DNA of 64,000 nucleotides from Gemmata palustris (GCF_017939745.1 NZ_JAGKQQ010000001.1:7579299-7643298), one strand, 5' to 3'; numbered from the stretch's first letter, positions 52,740-61,954 are shown. Made by a program: numbers and translations. Notes: a model not told the origin generated them from the sequence alone.

Positions 52740-53471
52740 TCAGGCGGCGAGGCGCACGGCCTGTGCCGCGCGTGGGCGCCGGAGCACCAGTTTGATCGGC
52801 GTGGCCGGGGTAAGTAGGGTCGGCCACACGACGCCGAATTGGAGGATCCACCGGCCCCGGGGGATCAGGGAGAATTCTTCGAGCTCGAACCCGCTCGCGG
52901 TCGCCGCGGTCAGCAGTTGCTTGGCGGTGTACTGAAACGTTACCGGGTGCCCGCGGCGTTTCACCCACGACAGCGGCCCGTGTACGACGCGCTCGAACAG
53001 GTTGAACACGGACCCCACCGTGCTTTCGACGACCACCGCTTTGCCGCCCGGGGCGCACACGCGGAACATCTCCTGGACGCACCGGCGCATGTTGGCAAAA
53101 TTTTCGCGGATCGAGTGCCCGGTGACGTGGTGCAGTACGTTTTGCTGCATCACACAGTCGAAGCTCCCGTCGGGAAACGGGAGGTCCAGGAACGACCCGG
53201 ATTTGAACGTGCTGTTCGCGGTCGGGCCGGGACCGTCTTTGAGGAACAGGTCCACGGCGGTGACGTGCCCGGCCAGCGCCGTATCGAAGTTGAAGAACCC
53301 GCCGTTGCCGATGTCCAGCAGCGCGTCGGCCCCGCGCACCTCGCGCTCGACGGCCCGCTGGGTGTGCTGGTAGCACTCGAGCTTGGACTGGTTCTCGATG
53401 TACTGGTCGTTATCGGCGAACCACGCCGCGTTAGCGTCAACGGTCGCCTGCGAGCTGCCCGATCCCATCAT
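52740..53471 (-). CDS. Class I SAM-dependent methyltransferase
   Basis: A 243-residue methyltransferase: ALLDIGNGGFFNFDTALAGHVTAVD is motif I and acidic strand 2, DLPFPDGSFDCVMQQNVLHHVTG is motif II/post-II, and MFRVCAPGGKAVVVES motif III. The C-terminal 60 residues (SGFELEEFSLIPRGRWILQFGVVWPTLLTP) may touch the membrane. It is translationally coupled to the GT2 gene (4-bp ATGA overlap), suggesting methylation of the lipid-linked sugar or glycan made by that enzyme. Confidence 0.83.
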   Translation of the reverse strand: MMGSGSSQATVDANAAWFADNDQYIENQSKLECYQHTQRAVEREVRGADALLDIGNGGFFNFDTALAGHVTAVDLFLKDGPGPTANSTFKSGSFLDLPFPDGSFDCVMQQNVLHHVTGHSIRENFANMRRCVQEMFRVCAPGGKAVVVESTVGSVFNLFERVVHGPLSWVKRRGHPVTFQYTAKQLLTAATASGFELEEFSLIPRGRWILQFGVVWPTLLTPATPIKLVLRRPRAAQAVRLAA

Positions 53472-54211
53472 TTACTCCACGCTTGGGGCGCGGCGCGCCG
53501 CGCCGAACCGAACCGGATGCGGAACAGGTCTTTCAGATTTTTCCAGTTGCCCGAAACCAGTTTCAGGCGCGTGTCACCGTCGTCCCGCCACGCGACGCCG
53601 ATCTCTTTGATGCGGTACCCGGCTCGAACGGCCAGGGAGAGGATCTCGACGTCGAACATGTACCCGTCGATCCGCTGGCGCGAGAACAGGTCGCGGGCCA
53701 CCTCGGCGCGGAAGAACTTGAACCCGCACTGCGTGTCACCGATCCCGTAGAGCCCGACCAGCGGCCTCATGATCAGTGCGAACCCCTTGGAGCCGAGGCG
53801 CCGGTACCACGGCTGGCGCACGCGGATGTCCGCCCCTACCGCGGCCCGGGAGCCGATCACGATGTCGTAATCGTGGTCGAACCAGGGCAGTATCTTTTCG
53901 ATCTCCTCGATCGTCACCTTATAGTCCGCGTCGAGGAACCCGATGACGTCGCCGCGCGCGGCCAGCACGCCCTCGCGCACCCCGCGCCCCTTACCCCGGC
54001 GCTCGGGGGCGCCCATGACCCGGACCGGCAGCTCCCCCGCGAGAGCCGCCGCGGCTTCCCGGGTGCCGTCGGCGCCGTCGGCCGCGACGATCAGTTCGTA
54101 GGTGACCCCGCGCGGCGCGAGGTAGTCCCGGATCGCGCGGAGCGTGCGCTGGATCGTCGCGACCTCGTTGAACGCGGGGACCACCAGACTCAGGTGCGGG
54201 GGCGCGGCCAT
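53468..54211 (-). CDS. Family 2 glycosyltransferase (polyprenyl-phosphate glycosyltransferase type)
   Basis: A 247-residue GT-A enzyme: LSLVVPAFNEVATIQRTLRAIRDYL, ELIVAADGADGTRE, RRGKGRGVREGVLAARGDVIGFLDADYKV (the DAD metal motif), TQCGFKFFRAEVARDLFSRQRIDGYMFDVEIL. The pattern is that of dolichyl/polyprenyl-phosphate beta-glucosyl- or mannosyltransferases, without added membrane helices. It should charge a lipid carrier with one sugar for a GT-C-like membrane enzyme, perhaps the protein encoded just upstream. A GGAGCTAGCTCC palindrome overlaps its ribosome-binding site. Confidence 0.87.
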   Translation of the reverse strand: MAAPPHLSLVVPAFNEVATIQRTLRAIRDYLAPRGVTYELIVAADGADGTREAAAALAGELPVRVMGAPERRGKGRGVREGVLAARGDVIGFLDADYKVTIEEIEKILPWFDHDYDIVIGSRAAVGADIRVRQPWYRRLGSKGFALIMRPLVGLYGIGDTQCGFKFFRAEVARDLFSRQRIDGYMFDVEILSLAVRAGYRIKEIGVAWRDDGDTRLKLVSGNWKNLKDLFRIRFGSARRAAPQAWSK

Positions 54212-54246
54212 CGGAGCTAGCTCCTGGGTTTTCGTCGTGCGACCGG

Positions 54247-57200
54247 TTACGGGGACGGCTGCGTCGGCTCGAAGCCGACGAACCGGAGGTGCGCGCCGAC
54301 GGCCCGTCCGTCCGGGTGCGGGAGCACTTGTGTGTTCGAGAATCGGCATTCGAGCCCGCGCGCTTGAGCCATCTTCCCGCCGGCGGGGGCGCGGACCTCG
54401 AACGCGCCCGGGGCCAGCGCCCGTTTCGCGACTTCGGTGCCGTCGATCAGAACCGTCAGTTCGGTGCGGAACGTGCCGTCTCGCGCGACGTCGGGGACCT
54501 CCCCGCGGACGACCGCGTCGCGGTCCGGACCCGCCTGCCAGAGGCGCACCGAGAGGGCCTTTTCGCCCCACCCGTCGGCCGCGATGCCGAGCACGTTCGC
54601 CTTCGGGTGGCTCAGGTCGGCCGGGGTCGCGCCGATCTTCTCCGGCGGGCGCGAGAGGGCTTCGTTCTTCGGCTCGAAACCGACGGAGGCGAGGTGCGCG
54701 ACCACGCGCCGCTCGTCCGGTGCGGGGAGCGCTTGATCGGCCGAGAACCGGACCTCGATCCACCGCGGGCCGGTGCCCGCGCCGCCGGGGGCGCGGAGCT
54801 CGAAATTGCCGACACTTAGGACGCGCTTCTCCACCGGCATTCCGTCGACCAGTACCGTCACTTCGGTGCGGAACCCGGACCCGGTCGGCGACACCTGCGG
54901 GATCATTCCGCGGATCACCGCTTCTTGGTCGGGGGCCGGTTGCGCCAGCCGGATCTTGAACTCCGTGTCGACCCACCCCTCTTCGTAGAAGCCGGAGTAC
55001 TCGAGGTGCGGGTGGGCCAGATCGCCGGGGAATTTCGCGATCTGTTGTGGCGGGCGGAACGCGGCGTAATCCTCCTCCGACAGAACCGAGATGTCGCGGG
55101 CGTGGGTGGCGAGCATCCGCCGGTCGCGCGCCAGGCCCGCGCCCCACAACTGCTCGGCCGCGCACAGGCGGTTCGGGTTGCGCGTCGCCGCGCCGAAGCC
55201 GAGCGCCAGGTAGCGGCTGGAGCCGACCGCCTGGGGCGCCACGGGTGGCGAAACGAGCCGTGCCGCCCCGGCCCCGATCGAGCCGAACGCGGCGCTCCGG
55301 TCCCCGAATAACTGTACCGGGGCCACGTTGCGCCGCACCGGATCAGTGCTGTACGAGTTGGTGCAACTGACCAGTACCCGGACTTGGGGTGACGGGTTGA
55401 GGACGTCGAGCACCACCGCGTGACCGACCCCGGCCATCGTCCGCGGGCGGAACATCGGGTCGCCCTCTAATAGAAACAAGGCGACGTTCTCCGGGTCGGT
55501 GATCCCGCCGATGAAGTGTTGGCGCGCGCCGGACGCGTCGCAGAACACGGCGAAATTCTTCAAATCGGTCAGCGGGGCGTAAATCAAGGGCGGACCGGTT
55601 TCCGGGAAATAGTGGCGGTTCAGTACCGACACGCAGCCCCCCCCGGCCGCGACCATCACCCGTTCGGGCCGCTCCCGCGACCGGTCCCAGGTGGGGTACT
55701 CCAGTCGGTGGAGCGGGAGCCCGGTGTCCGGGTGGGTAATCGTGTGACTGTTTCTCTCTCGCGCGCCGTAGAACCCGGTCCGTATTCCCACGAGCGCGTC
55801 CTGCTGTTCCGGGTGGAGGCGGACCCAGAGCGCTTGCTCGATGAGCCGCAGCCCGCCGTAAGCCATGTCGTCGAACGGGGCGTACCCGATCTGCCCGACC
55901 GGGACGCCCCGGATCTCCGCGGCGAACAGCTTGAGGAGCACGTTGTTTTCGGTCGCGAGCAGCACCCGGTCGACCTCGCCACGGGCCACCCGCGCCGCGT
56001 GGGCGGTCCGGAACTCGGACAGCAGTTGGCGCGTGTTCGCGGCCGGCAGGTCACCGCGGGCCTCCCGCCCCCGGCTCTGGTCGACGTACCAGAATTGGGT
56101 CCGCGCGTTTAATCCCGCGACCCCGGCCACCAGCACGGCCGCCACCACTGCGCCCCACTGCGCCCGCCGCGACACGACCCACCCGGCCGCCACCGCCCAC
56201 AGGAACGGCTGGGCAAACATCGCAATCTTGAACAGACCGAACGCGGACCTTTGGACGTAGAGAGTAGCGGCCAGTGCCGCGGCCACCACGAGCGCCGCGG
56301 CGAAGGTCCGGCGGCGGCGGAGGCTGGTGACGAACGGAACCAAGATGGCGGCCAAGAGCGCGGCCCCCAGTGCGATGCACACGTTTTGTAATAGCGGCGA
56401 CTCGGGACCGGCTATCGGCAGCAGCCCCCATACCAGTGCCGGGCCGCGCGGGGTCAGGAAATACGGGAAAATGTCCGCGATGATCGTCGAACTGGACGTG
56501 CCGCTCTTGGATTGTCCGACCAGGAACCCGAAGATCCCGTGCATGTACACCGGCAACAGCGCCACCATCACCACGATCGCCACCGCCGCGTGTGCGAGGT
56601 ACCCGCCCGCGGTCCGCCGGGGCAGTGCCCACACACCGACCACCACGCACGCCCCGACCAGGATCGGGATCACCTCCGGGTAGAACACCGACAGTCCCGC
56701 GAGCAGCACTCCGCACACCCCGCCCCGCCGCAGGAGCGCGTCCCACCGCAGCCGGCGGAAGCGCCCGCACAGTAGCACCAGCGCCGCGCACAGAACGGCC
56801 AGCCCGCTCACTTGGCCGATGAGCTGCTGCACGACCCCGTAGGTCGACGCCGCGGACACCGCCAGCAGCGCGCACGCGACCGCGGCCCCGCGCCGCCCGA
56901 TGCCCGTACCGGCCAGCGCGCCTGCTGAGGCCACGAGTGACAGATTCAGCGCGACGATTGTGGGCATGAACACTTGTTGCGCCGACAGCCCGGTCCATGC
57001 CGACACCAGCGCGAGCAACAGATCCGATCCGGGGCGCACCTGGGACATGATGAACCCGAACCAGTACGCTCGTGTCGGGTCGCGCCCCTCGGTCAGCCCG
57101 TCGAGGGTCGGGGGCTCCACGAACCCGTGTTCGCGGTACCCGGTCGCCATTAGGCAGTAGTTGGCCATGTCGTCGTTGCCGTTGGCCACCCAATCAAACC

Positions 57201-57546
57201 CGTAACCGAACAGCGGCCACGCGGTCAGCCCGAACGCCCCGACCAGCACCACCGCGAACACGCGCGCGCGCCGCCACAGGCCCCGCGCTCGGGCCGCGGT
57301 CGGTCGGGCGCGCCACAACACGCCCAGCGCGCCCGCGAGGAGCGCGCCGCCGACGGGTGCCGCCGAGAGGCGCACGGGTACTTCAAACCGTACCAGTATG
57401 TAGGTAGGGATGACGAGCGTCACGAACCCGATGGTCGGGGCGAGGAGCAGCGTTACCGTGGTCCAGCGGAACCGGGCGAGCTTCAGTACCGCGGTGCCGA
57501 TGACCGCCCAGCCCACGAACAGTGCCCAGGTTAAAAGGACCGCCAC
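54247..57546 (-). CDS. Large multi-pass membrane protein with duplicated C-terminal domain
   Basis: A 1,099-residue protein. The N-terminal 500 residues hold about 10-12 membrane helices with a first large loop containing FDWVANGNDDMANYC, in the place where GT-C glycosyltransferases have their catalytic acidic residues. The middle is a soluble region. The last 240 residues contain two copies of a domain of about 110 residues: AHPHLEYSGFYEEGWVDTEF...FRTEVTVLVDGMPVEKR...FELRAP and SHPKANVLGIAADGWGEKAL...FRTELTVLIDGTEVAKR...FEVRAP. The start is GTG with GGAGG. Upstream of a polyprenyl-phosphate GT2, it could be the matching GT-C transferase or a polymerase; this is inference. Confidence 0.7.
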   Translation of the reverse strand: MAVLLTWALFVGWAVIGTAVLKLARFRWTTVTLLLAPTIGFVTLVIPTYILVRFEVPVRLSAAPVGGALLAGALGVLWRARPTAARARGLWRRARVFAVVLVGAFGLTAWPLFGYGFDWVANGNDDMANYCLMATGYREHGFVEPPTLDGLTEGRDPTRAYWFGFIMSQVRPGSDLLLALVSAWTGLSAQQVFMPTIVALNLSLVASAGALAGTGIGRRGAAVACALLAVSAASTYGVVQQLIGQVSGLAVLCAALVLLCGRFRRLRWDALLRRGGVCGVLLAGLSVFYPEVIPILVGACVVVGVWALPRRTAGGYLAHAAVAIVVMVALLPVYMHGIFGFLVGQSKSGTSSSTIIADIFPYFLTPRGPALVWGLLPIAGPESPLLQNVCIALGAALLAAILVPFVTSLRRRRTFAAALVVAAALAATLYVQRSAFGLFKIAMFAQPFLWAVAAGWVVSRRAQWGAVVAAVLVAGVAGLNARTQFWYVDQSRGREARGDLPAANTRQLLSEFRTAHAARVARGEVDRVLLATENNVLLKLFAAEIRGVPVGQIGYAPFDDMAYGGLRLIEQALWVRLHPEQQDALVGIRTGFYGARERNSHTITHPDTGLPLHRLEYPTWDRSRERPERVMVAAGGGCVSVLNRHYFPETGPPLIYAPLTDLKNFAVFCDASGARQHFIGGITDPENVALFLLEGDPMFRPRTMAGVGHAVVLDVLNPSPQVRVLVSCTNSYSTDPVRRNVAPVQLFGDRSAAFGSIGAGAARLVSPPVAPQAVGSSRYLALGFGAATRNPNRLCAAEQLWGAGLARDRRMLATHARDISVLSEEDYAAFRPPQQIAKFPGDLAHPHLEYSGFYEEGWVDTEFKIRLAQPAPDQEAVIRGMIPQVSPTGSGFRTEVTVLVDGMPVEKRVLSVGNFELRAPGGAGTGPRWIEVRFSADQALPAPDERRVVAHLASVGFEPKNEALSRPPEKIGATPADLSHPKANVLGIAADGWGEKALSVRLWQAGPDRDAVVRGEVPDVARDGTFRTELTVLIDGTEVAKRALAPGAFEVRAPAGGKMAQARGLECRFSNTQVLPHPDGRAVGAHLRFVGFEPTQPSP

Positions 57547-57835
57547 TTGTCACCCTCCGTCCGAATCGGCGCAGTTACTACCCGTATCGGCCGTTCGCCG
57601 CGCCGACTGAAGCGGGCACGCGGTCGTTGCGGTTGTTACCGAGCGGGGCGGGTCGTTCGCCCGCGCGAACGCGGGACGTGGCTTGACCATGCCGGTTAGG
57701 GGTAATAGCGAATTTGGCGCGTTACCGCAATGCGACTCGTGCGGGGGGACTGGCGCAATTCGTTCGCGCGTTCGAGGTGCCGATCGGCGGGCGATCTCCG
57801 GCACGCGCCGCTTTAACACAAGGCCCAAGAAGTGA
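57547..57835. other. Intergenic region
   Basis: 289 bp upstream of the large membrane protein gene. A 92-codon minus-strand frame (57550-57828) has no domain-like features. No strong hairpin or promoter was recognised; it must hold the promoter of the minus-strand cluster. Confidence 0.5.
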
Positions 57836-58663
57836 TTACGGCGCGTGCGCGTGCAGGAAATTTACCAGCGCCGGTGTGTACGATTCGCCGGGCAGCACAC
57901 TGTGCCCCGCGCCTTCGAGCCGGACGAAGCATTTCGGCTCGTTCGCGGCGGCGGAGAGTTGTTCCGAGTGGTCGAACGGCACCACGCTGTCGGCGGTTCC
58001 GTGAACGAGGAACACCGGGCGCGGGCACCGGCCGATCTTCGCGAGGTTGTCGAACCGCGTGCGCATGAGAGTGTGAACGGGTAGGAACGGGAAGTGGTGC
58101 TTCGCGGCGGCCGGGAGACTGGTGAACGTGTAAATGAGCACGAGCGCGCGGTGCTCGCGCTTCGTGGCCAGTTCGACCGCCGTTCCGCCGCCGAGCGACT
58201 CGCCGCAAAGGATGATCCGGTTCGGGGCGACCCGCGCTTCGTCCGTCAGCCACCTGTACGCGGCATCGCCGGCCGCGTAGCAGCCCTCTTCGGTGGGCTT
58301 CCCGGCGCTCTTGCCGTAGCCGGGGTAATCGAACAGCAGCACGCCCGCGCCGAGCGCCCGGCGCAGGTCGGCCGCGAGGCGCCCGCGGTGGGTGAGGTTC
58401 CCGCCGTTGCCGTTGGCGACCAGCACCGCGCCGTGCTGCGGCGACTCCGGTGGAATCCAGCGCCCGAAGATTTTGGTGCCGTCGGCGGAGTCGAACTGCA
58501 CGTCTTGTGTGCGGTCGTCTTCCGGCTTCAGCCACGCTTCTTCCGCCGAAGACGGGCGGAACACGAGTTGACGCTCGATGAACCAGAACACAACGACGAT
58601 CCCCAGATAAGCGACGAGGAGCAACACCGCCCAACGGCGCACGCGGCGAAGGGGTGATGGCAT
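57836..58663 (-). CDS. Membrane-anchored alpha/beta hydrolase (BEM46/ABHD type)
   Basis: A 275-residue protein with an N-terminal anchor (WAVLLLVAYLGIVVVFWFIE) and an alpha/beta hydrolase domain: VLVANGNGGNLTHRG (oxyanion turn), VLLFDYPGYGKSAGKPTE, ILCGESLGGGTAVELA (nucleophile Ser), PVFLVHGTADSVVPF (Asp) and EGAGHSVLPG (His). The family includes lysophospholipases and acyl-protein thioesterases. A GTG five codons upstream is also possible; the ATG at 58663 is used. Substrate unknown. Confidence 0.87.
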   Translation of the reverse strand: MPSPLRRVRRWAVLLLVAYLGIVVVFWFIERQLVFRPSSAEEAWLKPEDDRTQDVQFDSADGTKIFGRWIPPESPQHGAVLVANGNGGNLTHRGRLAADLRRALGAGVLLFDYPGYGKSAGKPTEEGCYAAGDAAYRWLTDEARVAPNRIILCGESLGGGTAVELATKREHRALVLIYTFTSLPAAAKHHFPFLPVHTLMRTRFDNLAKIGRCPRPVFLVHGTADSVVPFDHSEQLSAAANEPKCFVRLEGAGHSVLPGESYTPALVNFLHAHAP

Positions 58664-58934
58664 AAGAAAATCCGCCACGGATGAACACAGAAAACACGGA
58701 TCAAGACAGAAGGCAGATTAGCCACAAAAAGCACAAAAGAGGACAGAGGACAGAGGACATTTGAAAATCTGTTAGGGCGACAGCGAGTTCTGGCCTTCTG
58801 GTTTTGATTTGCTCTCTGCCTTCTGAACTCTGTTTTCTGTCCTCTGCTCCTTTTGTGCTTTTTCGTGACCATCTCCTCTTCATTCTCTCTTGTCTGATCC
58901 GCGTTATCGTTTATCTGCGGCTCTTCCTTGTTCC
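58664..58934. repeat. Nested inverted-repeat region
   Basis: This 271-bp gap is almost wholly repeats. An inner dyad pairs about 58726-58756 (AAAAAGCACAAAAG then GGACAGAGGACAGAGGAC) with 58837-58863 (TGTCCTCTG...CTTTTGTGCTTTTT). The right end (58889-58930) matches the repeat at 44581-44620 (GCCGCGGATAAACG type). It is AT-richer than its surroundings. No gene. Confidence 0.75.
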
Positions 58935-59420
58935 TCATTCCTCAATTTCCACACGAAAGCCTTCCACCGCGATAATCAATTCCGCGAGAACGGCCCAGGC
59001 GCCGTCGGGCTTGTTGCGGTCGACCAGCACGAACGGCACGCCCGCGAGCCGCGACGCTTCGCCCTCTTCGTCGTCCGTGTCGCCGATGCTGGCAATGATC
59101 TGGTACTCGCGGGCGAGGCGTGCATGGACCTCGGCTTTGTGGCGCTTCGATCCTTGCCAGTTAGGGCAGTAATAGACGTTGCGGTGCCCCGGGAGCCGGT
59201 GCTCCGCGAGGAAGTCGTCCGTTCCCTTGCGGCTCACCTCTGTGCGCGCCGTGACGTAGTGAACCTCGACCTTCTGCCGGTGCAGGCGCGAGAGCACGTC
59301 GAGTGCGGCCCGGAGCGGGCACGCGAACCCGGTACACACCGTTTCGTCTAGGTCGACGATGAGCGCCAACCGCTTGGCTGGTACGTCATCACCGAACAGT
59401 TGTCGGGCGAGATCATTCAT
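58935..59420 (-). CDS. HAD-family phosphatase-like protein
   Basis: A 161-residue HAD-superfamily protein: LALIVDLDETVCTG is motif I (DxDET, as in class III acid phosphatases and polynucleotide kinase phosphatase domains), VEVHYVTART motif II, NWQGSKRHKAEVHARL the motif III Lys, and IIASIGDTDDEEGEASRLAG motif IV. There is no signal peptide. The longer open frame upstream is read-through of the inverted repeat; the ATG at 59420 sits directly against the repeat and has no Shine-Dalgarno site. Substrate unknown. Confidence 0.82.
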   Translation of the reverse strand: MNDLARQLFGDDVPAKRLALIVDLDETVCTGFACPLRAALDVLSRLHRQKVEVHYVTARTEVSRKGTDDFLAEHRLPGHRNVYYCPNWQGSKRHKAEVHARLAREYQIIASIGDTDDEEGEASRLAGVPFVLVDRNKPDGAWAVLAELIIAVEGFRVEIEE

Positions 59421-59520
59421 GGCGAACGGCCGGCGTGAGCCGGCTCGGTGAAAGTTACCTGGACGGAGGACGTGACCGGGACGCGATCGCTCACCAGCCG
59501 GCTCACGCCGGCCGTTCGCC
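59421..59520. repeat. Perfect 25-bp inverted repeat filling an intergenic gap
   Basis: Arms 59421-59445 and 59496-59520 are exact reverse complements (core GGCCGGCGTGAGCCGGC) around a 50-nt loop. The left arm begins one base before the ATG of the HAD gene; the right arm ends one base before the ald stop. The element is thus the entire gap between the two co-directional genes. Confidence 0.92.
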
Positions 59521-59521
59521 G

Positions 59522-60625
59522 TTACACCGCGGATACGCACTCCAGACCGAACGTTTCGGCGACGGCCTGGTTCGTCACCTGGCCGGCCTTAATGTTCACA
59601 CCCGCGAGCAGCGCCGCGTTTTCCTTCACCGCGCGCTCCGGCCCCTTGTTCGCCAGTTGCAGCGCGTAGGGGAGCGTCACGTTGGTGAGCGCGTAGGTGC
59701 TCGTGCGGCCGACCGCCCCGGGCATGTTGGTCACGCAGTAGTGAACGATGTCGTCCACGATGTACGTCGGCTTCGCGTGCGTCGTCGGCAAGCTCGTCTC
59801 GAAGCACCCGCCCTGGTCGATGGCGACGTCGATGACGACCGCGCGCGGGGGCATCTTCTTGAGATCCTCGCGCCGGACGAGGTGCGGGGCCTTGGCGCCC
59901 GGAATGAGCACGGCGCCGATCACGAGGTCCGATTGCTGGAGGCAGTCGAGGATGTTCAGCCGGTTGCTGAACACGGTCGTCACGTTCTGCGGCATCACGT
60001 CGTCGATGTACCGCAGGCGGTCGAGGTTCACGTCGAGAATGAACACGTTCGCGCCCAACCCGGCCGCGACGCGGGCCGCGTTCGCGCCGACGATCCCGGC
60101 GCCGATGACGGACACCGTGGCCGGCGGCACGCCGGGAACGCCCGCGAGCAGAATCCCGCGCCCGTCGAACGGCCGTTCCAGGTACTTCGCCCCTTCCTGA
60201 ATGCTCATGCGCCCGGCCACCTCGCTCATCGGCGTGAGGAGCGGGAGCGCGCCCTTCGCGTCTTTGATTGTCTCGTAGGCGATCGCGGTGATGCCGGACT
60301 TGATGACGGCTTCGGTCAGGTGCTTGTCCGCGGCGAAGTGGAAGTACGTGAACACGGTCTGGCCGCTGCGCATGTGCTGCCACTCGGCCCGCATCGGCTC
60401 CTTCACCTTCACGATGAGGTCCGCCCGCTTCCACACGTCGGCGTCACTCGCGACGATCTCCGCGCCGGTGGCGACGTACTGCTCGTCGCTGACCCCGGAC
60501 CCCGAGCCGGCCCCGGACTGAATGAGGACGGTGTGCCCGGCGCGCGTGAGCTCCTCCACGCCCGCGGGCACCATCGCGACGCGGTACTCGTCCTGTTTCA
60601 CTTCTTTGGGGACGCCGACAATCAT
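59522..60625 (-). CDS. ald: Alanine dehydrogenase
   Basis: A 367-residue NAD-dependent enzyme of normal length: MIVGVPKEVKQDEYRVAMVPAGVEELTRAGHTVLIQSGAGSGSG (substrate domain with the conserved Arg and Lys), VKVKEP, TYFHFAADKHLTEA (catalytic His), VSVIGAGIVGANAARVAAGLGANVFILD (NAD site) and DVAIDQGGCFETSLPTTHAKPTY (catalytic Asp region). It interconverts L-alanine and pyruvate plus ammonia. The ATG at 60625 has GAGG upstream; the frame is open a further 25 codons. Confidence 0.95.
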   Translation of the reverse strand: MIVGVPKEVKQDEYRVAMVPAGVEELTRAGHTVLIQSGAGSGSGVSDEQYVATGAEIVASDADVWKRADLIVKVKEPMRAEWQHMRSGQTVFTYFHFAADKHLTEAVIKSGITAIAYETIKDAKGALPLLTPMSEVAGRMSIQEGAKYLERPFDGRGILLAGVPGVPPATVSVIGAGIVGANAARVAAGLGANVFILDVNLDRLRYIDDVMPQNVTTVFSNRLNILDCLQQSDLVIGAVLIPGAKAPHLVRREDLKKMPPRAVVIDVAIDQGGCFETSLPTTHAKPTYIVDDIVHYCVTNMPGAVGRTSTYALTNVTLPYALQLANKGPERAVKENAALLAGVNIKAGQVTNQAVAETFGLECVSAV

Positions 60626-60885
60626 GACAGACCTCAAAAGTCGAAGGTTCACGTTATGAGATTGAAGCGGCCGACCGATCGTTACGACCGGCCGCTCCAC
60701 ACGGAACTCGGAAATCGTGTACCCGGAACTACTGATTTAGGAACCCGCGGAGAAGTGAAACAAGGGAAACGGCTCTCACGATGAAATGCCTTGTCCCGCA
60801 CGGCGTCAGATGTCTAGGATTGAGAAGGCTCTTTGAGCCGCTCCGGGTTTCACGTCTTGTTGGTTCGGGTCACGGGTGCTTTATC

Positions 60886-61761
60886 ATGCCGCCGCGTTCC
60901 GCTGTTGCGGTCATCGTCGCGTTCTGGCTCGCCATCACTGCTTACATCGCGTACCGCGACGTGTGGCCGCGCGTGTTCGCGTCCGGCCCGCCGCCGGTCA
61001 CGATCGAACTCGCGGACGAGGCCAAGCAGAACATCCCCGCGCGGTGGACGCTGTACCGCAACGGGCAGCGGGTCGGCAAACTCACGACCCTGATGAAGTA
61101 CCACGACGCGGACGACGCCTTTCAGTTCAGCTACCGCTACACGCAGCTCCAACTCGAACAGGGCGGTATCACGCTCGAAGTCCCGGAAGCCACCTCGGAC
61201 GTGCGCATGACCCGGAGCGGCGACCTGAAAGAGCAGAGCCTGACCGCGCGGGTCAAAGCGGTTACCCGCGGCATCACAATCGAGGGCACGATCGACGTGC
61301 GCGGGGAAGTCAAAAACAACAAGCTGACCGGGCGCGCCGAATTGAAAAGCGCCCTGCTCACGATCGCGAGCGACCTCGAACCGATGGAAGTGAAGCAGGG
61401 GCAACCGCTGAACCCGCTCCAACCGGTGAACCGCATCAACGGCGTGCGCGGCGGGCACCGGTGGAACGTTCACGAGTACAACCCGCTTCAGGACGCGCTC
61501 GGTGACTTGATTCGCAAACAAATCGCCAAGAGCGGGATATCGCTCGGTGCTCCTAAACCTAAAGCCTCACTTATCGCGGACGTGGACCGTTCGCCGCGAA
61601 ACCTGCTGTGGCAGAACCAGGAAATCGCGTGCTGGGTGATCGAGTACCGGCGCGACGCGGACGTGATCGCCCGCACCTGGGTGCAAGTCACCGACGGCAA
61701 GGTGCTGCGCCAGGAAGCGTCCGAGGGCGGTGAATCGCTCATGTTCGACCGGGAAGATTGA
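60886..61761 (+). CDS. Membrane-anchored protein of unknown function upstream of an ABC transporter
   Basis: A 291-residue protein with one N-terminal membrane helix (AVAVIVAFWLAITAYIAYRD) and a beta-rich outer domain (RWTLYRNGQRVGKLTTLMKY...FQFSYRYTQLQLEQGGITLEVPEATSDVRMTRSGDLKEQSLTARV). Two Trp-containing stretches occur near the C-terminus. I do not recognise a family. It is upstream of an ABC ATPase gene on the same strand, separated by a long inverted repeat, so it could be an accessory to that exporter. The ATG at 60886 is chosen because it begins the anchor helix. Confidence 0.7.
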   Translation: MPPRSAVAVIVAFWLAITAYIAYRDVWPRVFASGPPPVTIELADEAKQNIPARWTLYRNGQRVGKLTTLMKYHDADDAFQFSYRYTQLQLEQGGITLEVPEATSDVRMTRSGDLKEQSLTARVKAVTRGITIEGTIDVRGEVKNNKLTGRAELKSALLTIASDLEPMEVKQGQPLNPLQPVNRINGVRGGHRWNVHEYNPLQDALGDLIRKQIAKSGISLGAPKPKASLIADVDRSPRNLLWQNQEIACWVIEYRRDADVIARTWVQVTDGKVLRQEASEGGESLMFDRED

Positions 61762-61780
61762 TCTCAATTTCTGTCTGTAC

Positions 61781-61922
61781 CCCGAAGGGGTTGTACATCG
61801 GAGCCCAGGGTCGCAACGCGCCCCTGGGAACTCAATGACTACGACTACGACGGTGGCTTTTGTTTCCCAGGGTGCGCTCGCGTTGCGACCGACCCTGGGC
61901 TCCGATGTACAACCCCTTCGGG
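61781..61922. repeat. 33-bp perfect, nested inverted repeat upstream of the ABC ATPase
   Basis: Arms 61781-61813 and 61890-61922 are exact reverse complements. Pairing continues inward through CAACGCG/CGCGTTG after a 4-nt offset, and an inner CCCTGGGA/TCCCAGGG pair gives a branched structure. It lies between the anchored unknown (stop 61761) and the ATPase (start 61955). Confidence 0.93.
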
Positions 61923-61954
61923 TAAGAAACAAAAACGGCGGGGTAGGTTCAGCC

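Noticed and set aside
57550-57828. 92-codon open frame upstream of the large membrane protein
   Set aside because: No recognisable features and overlaps the probable promoter region.
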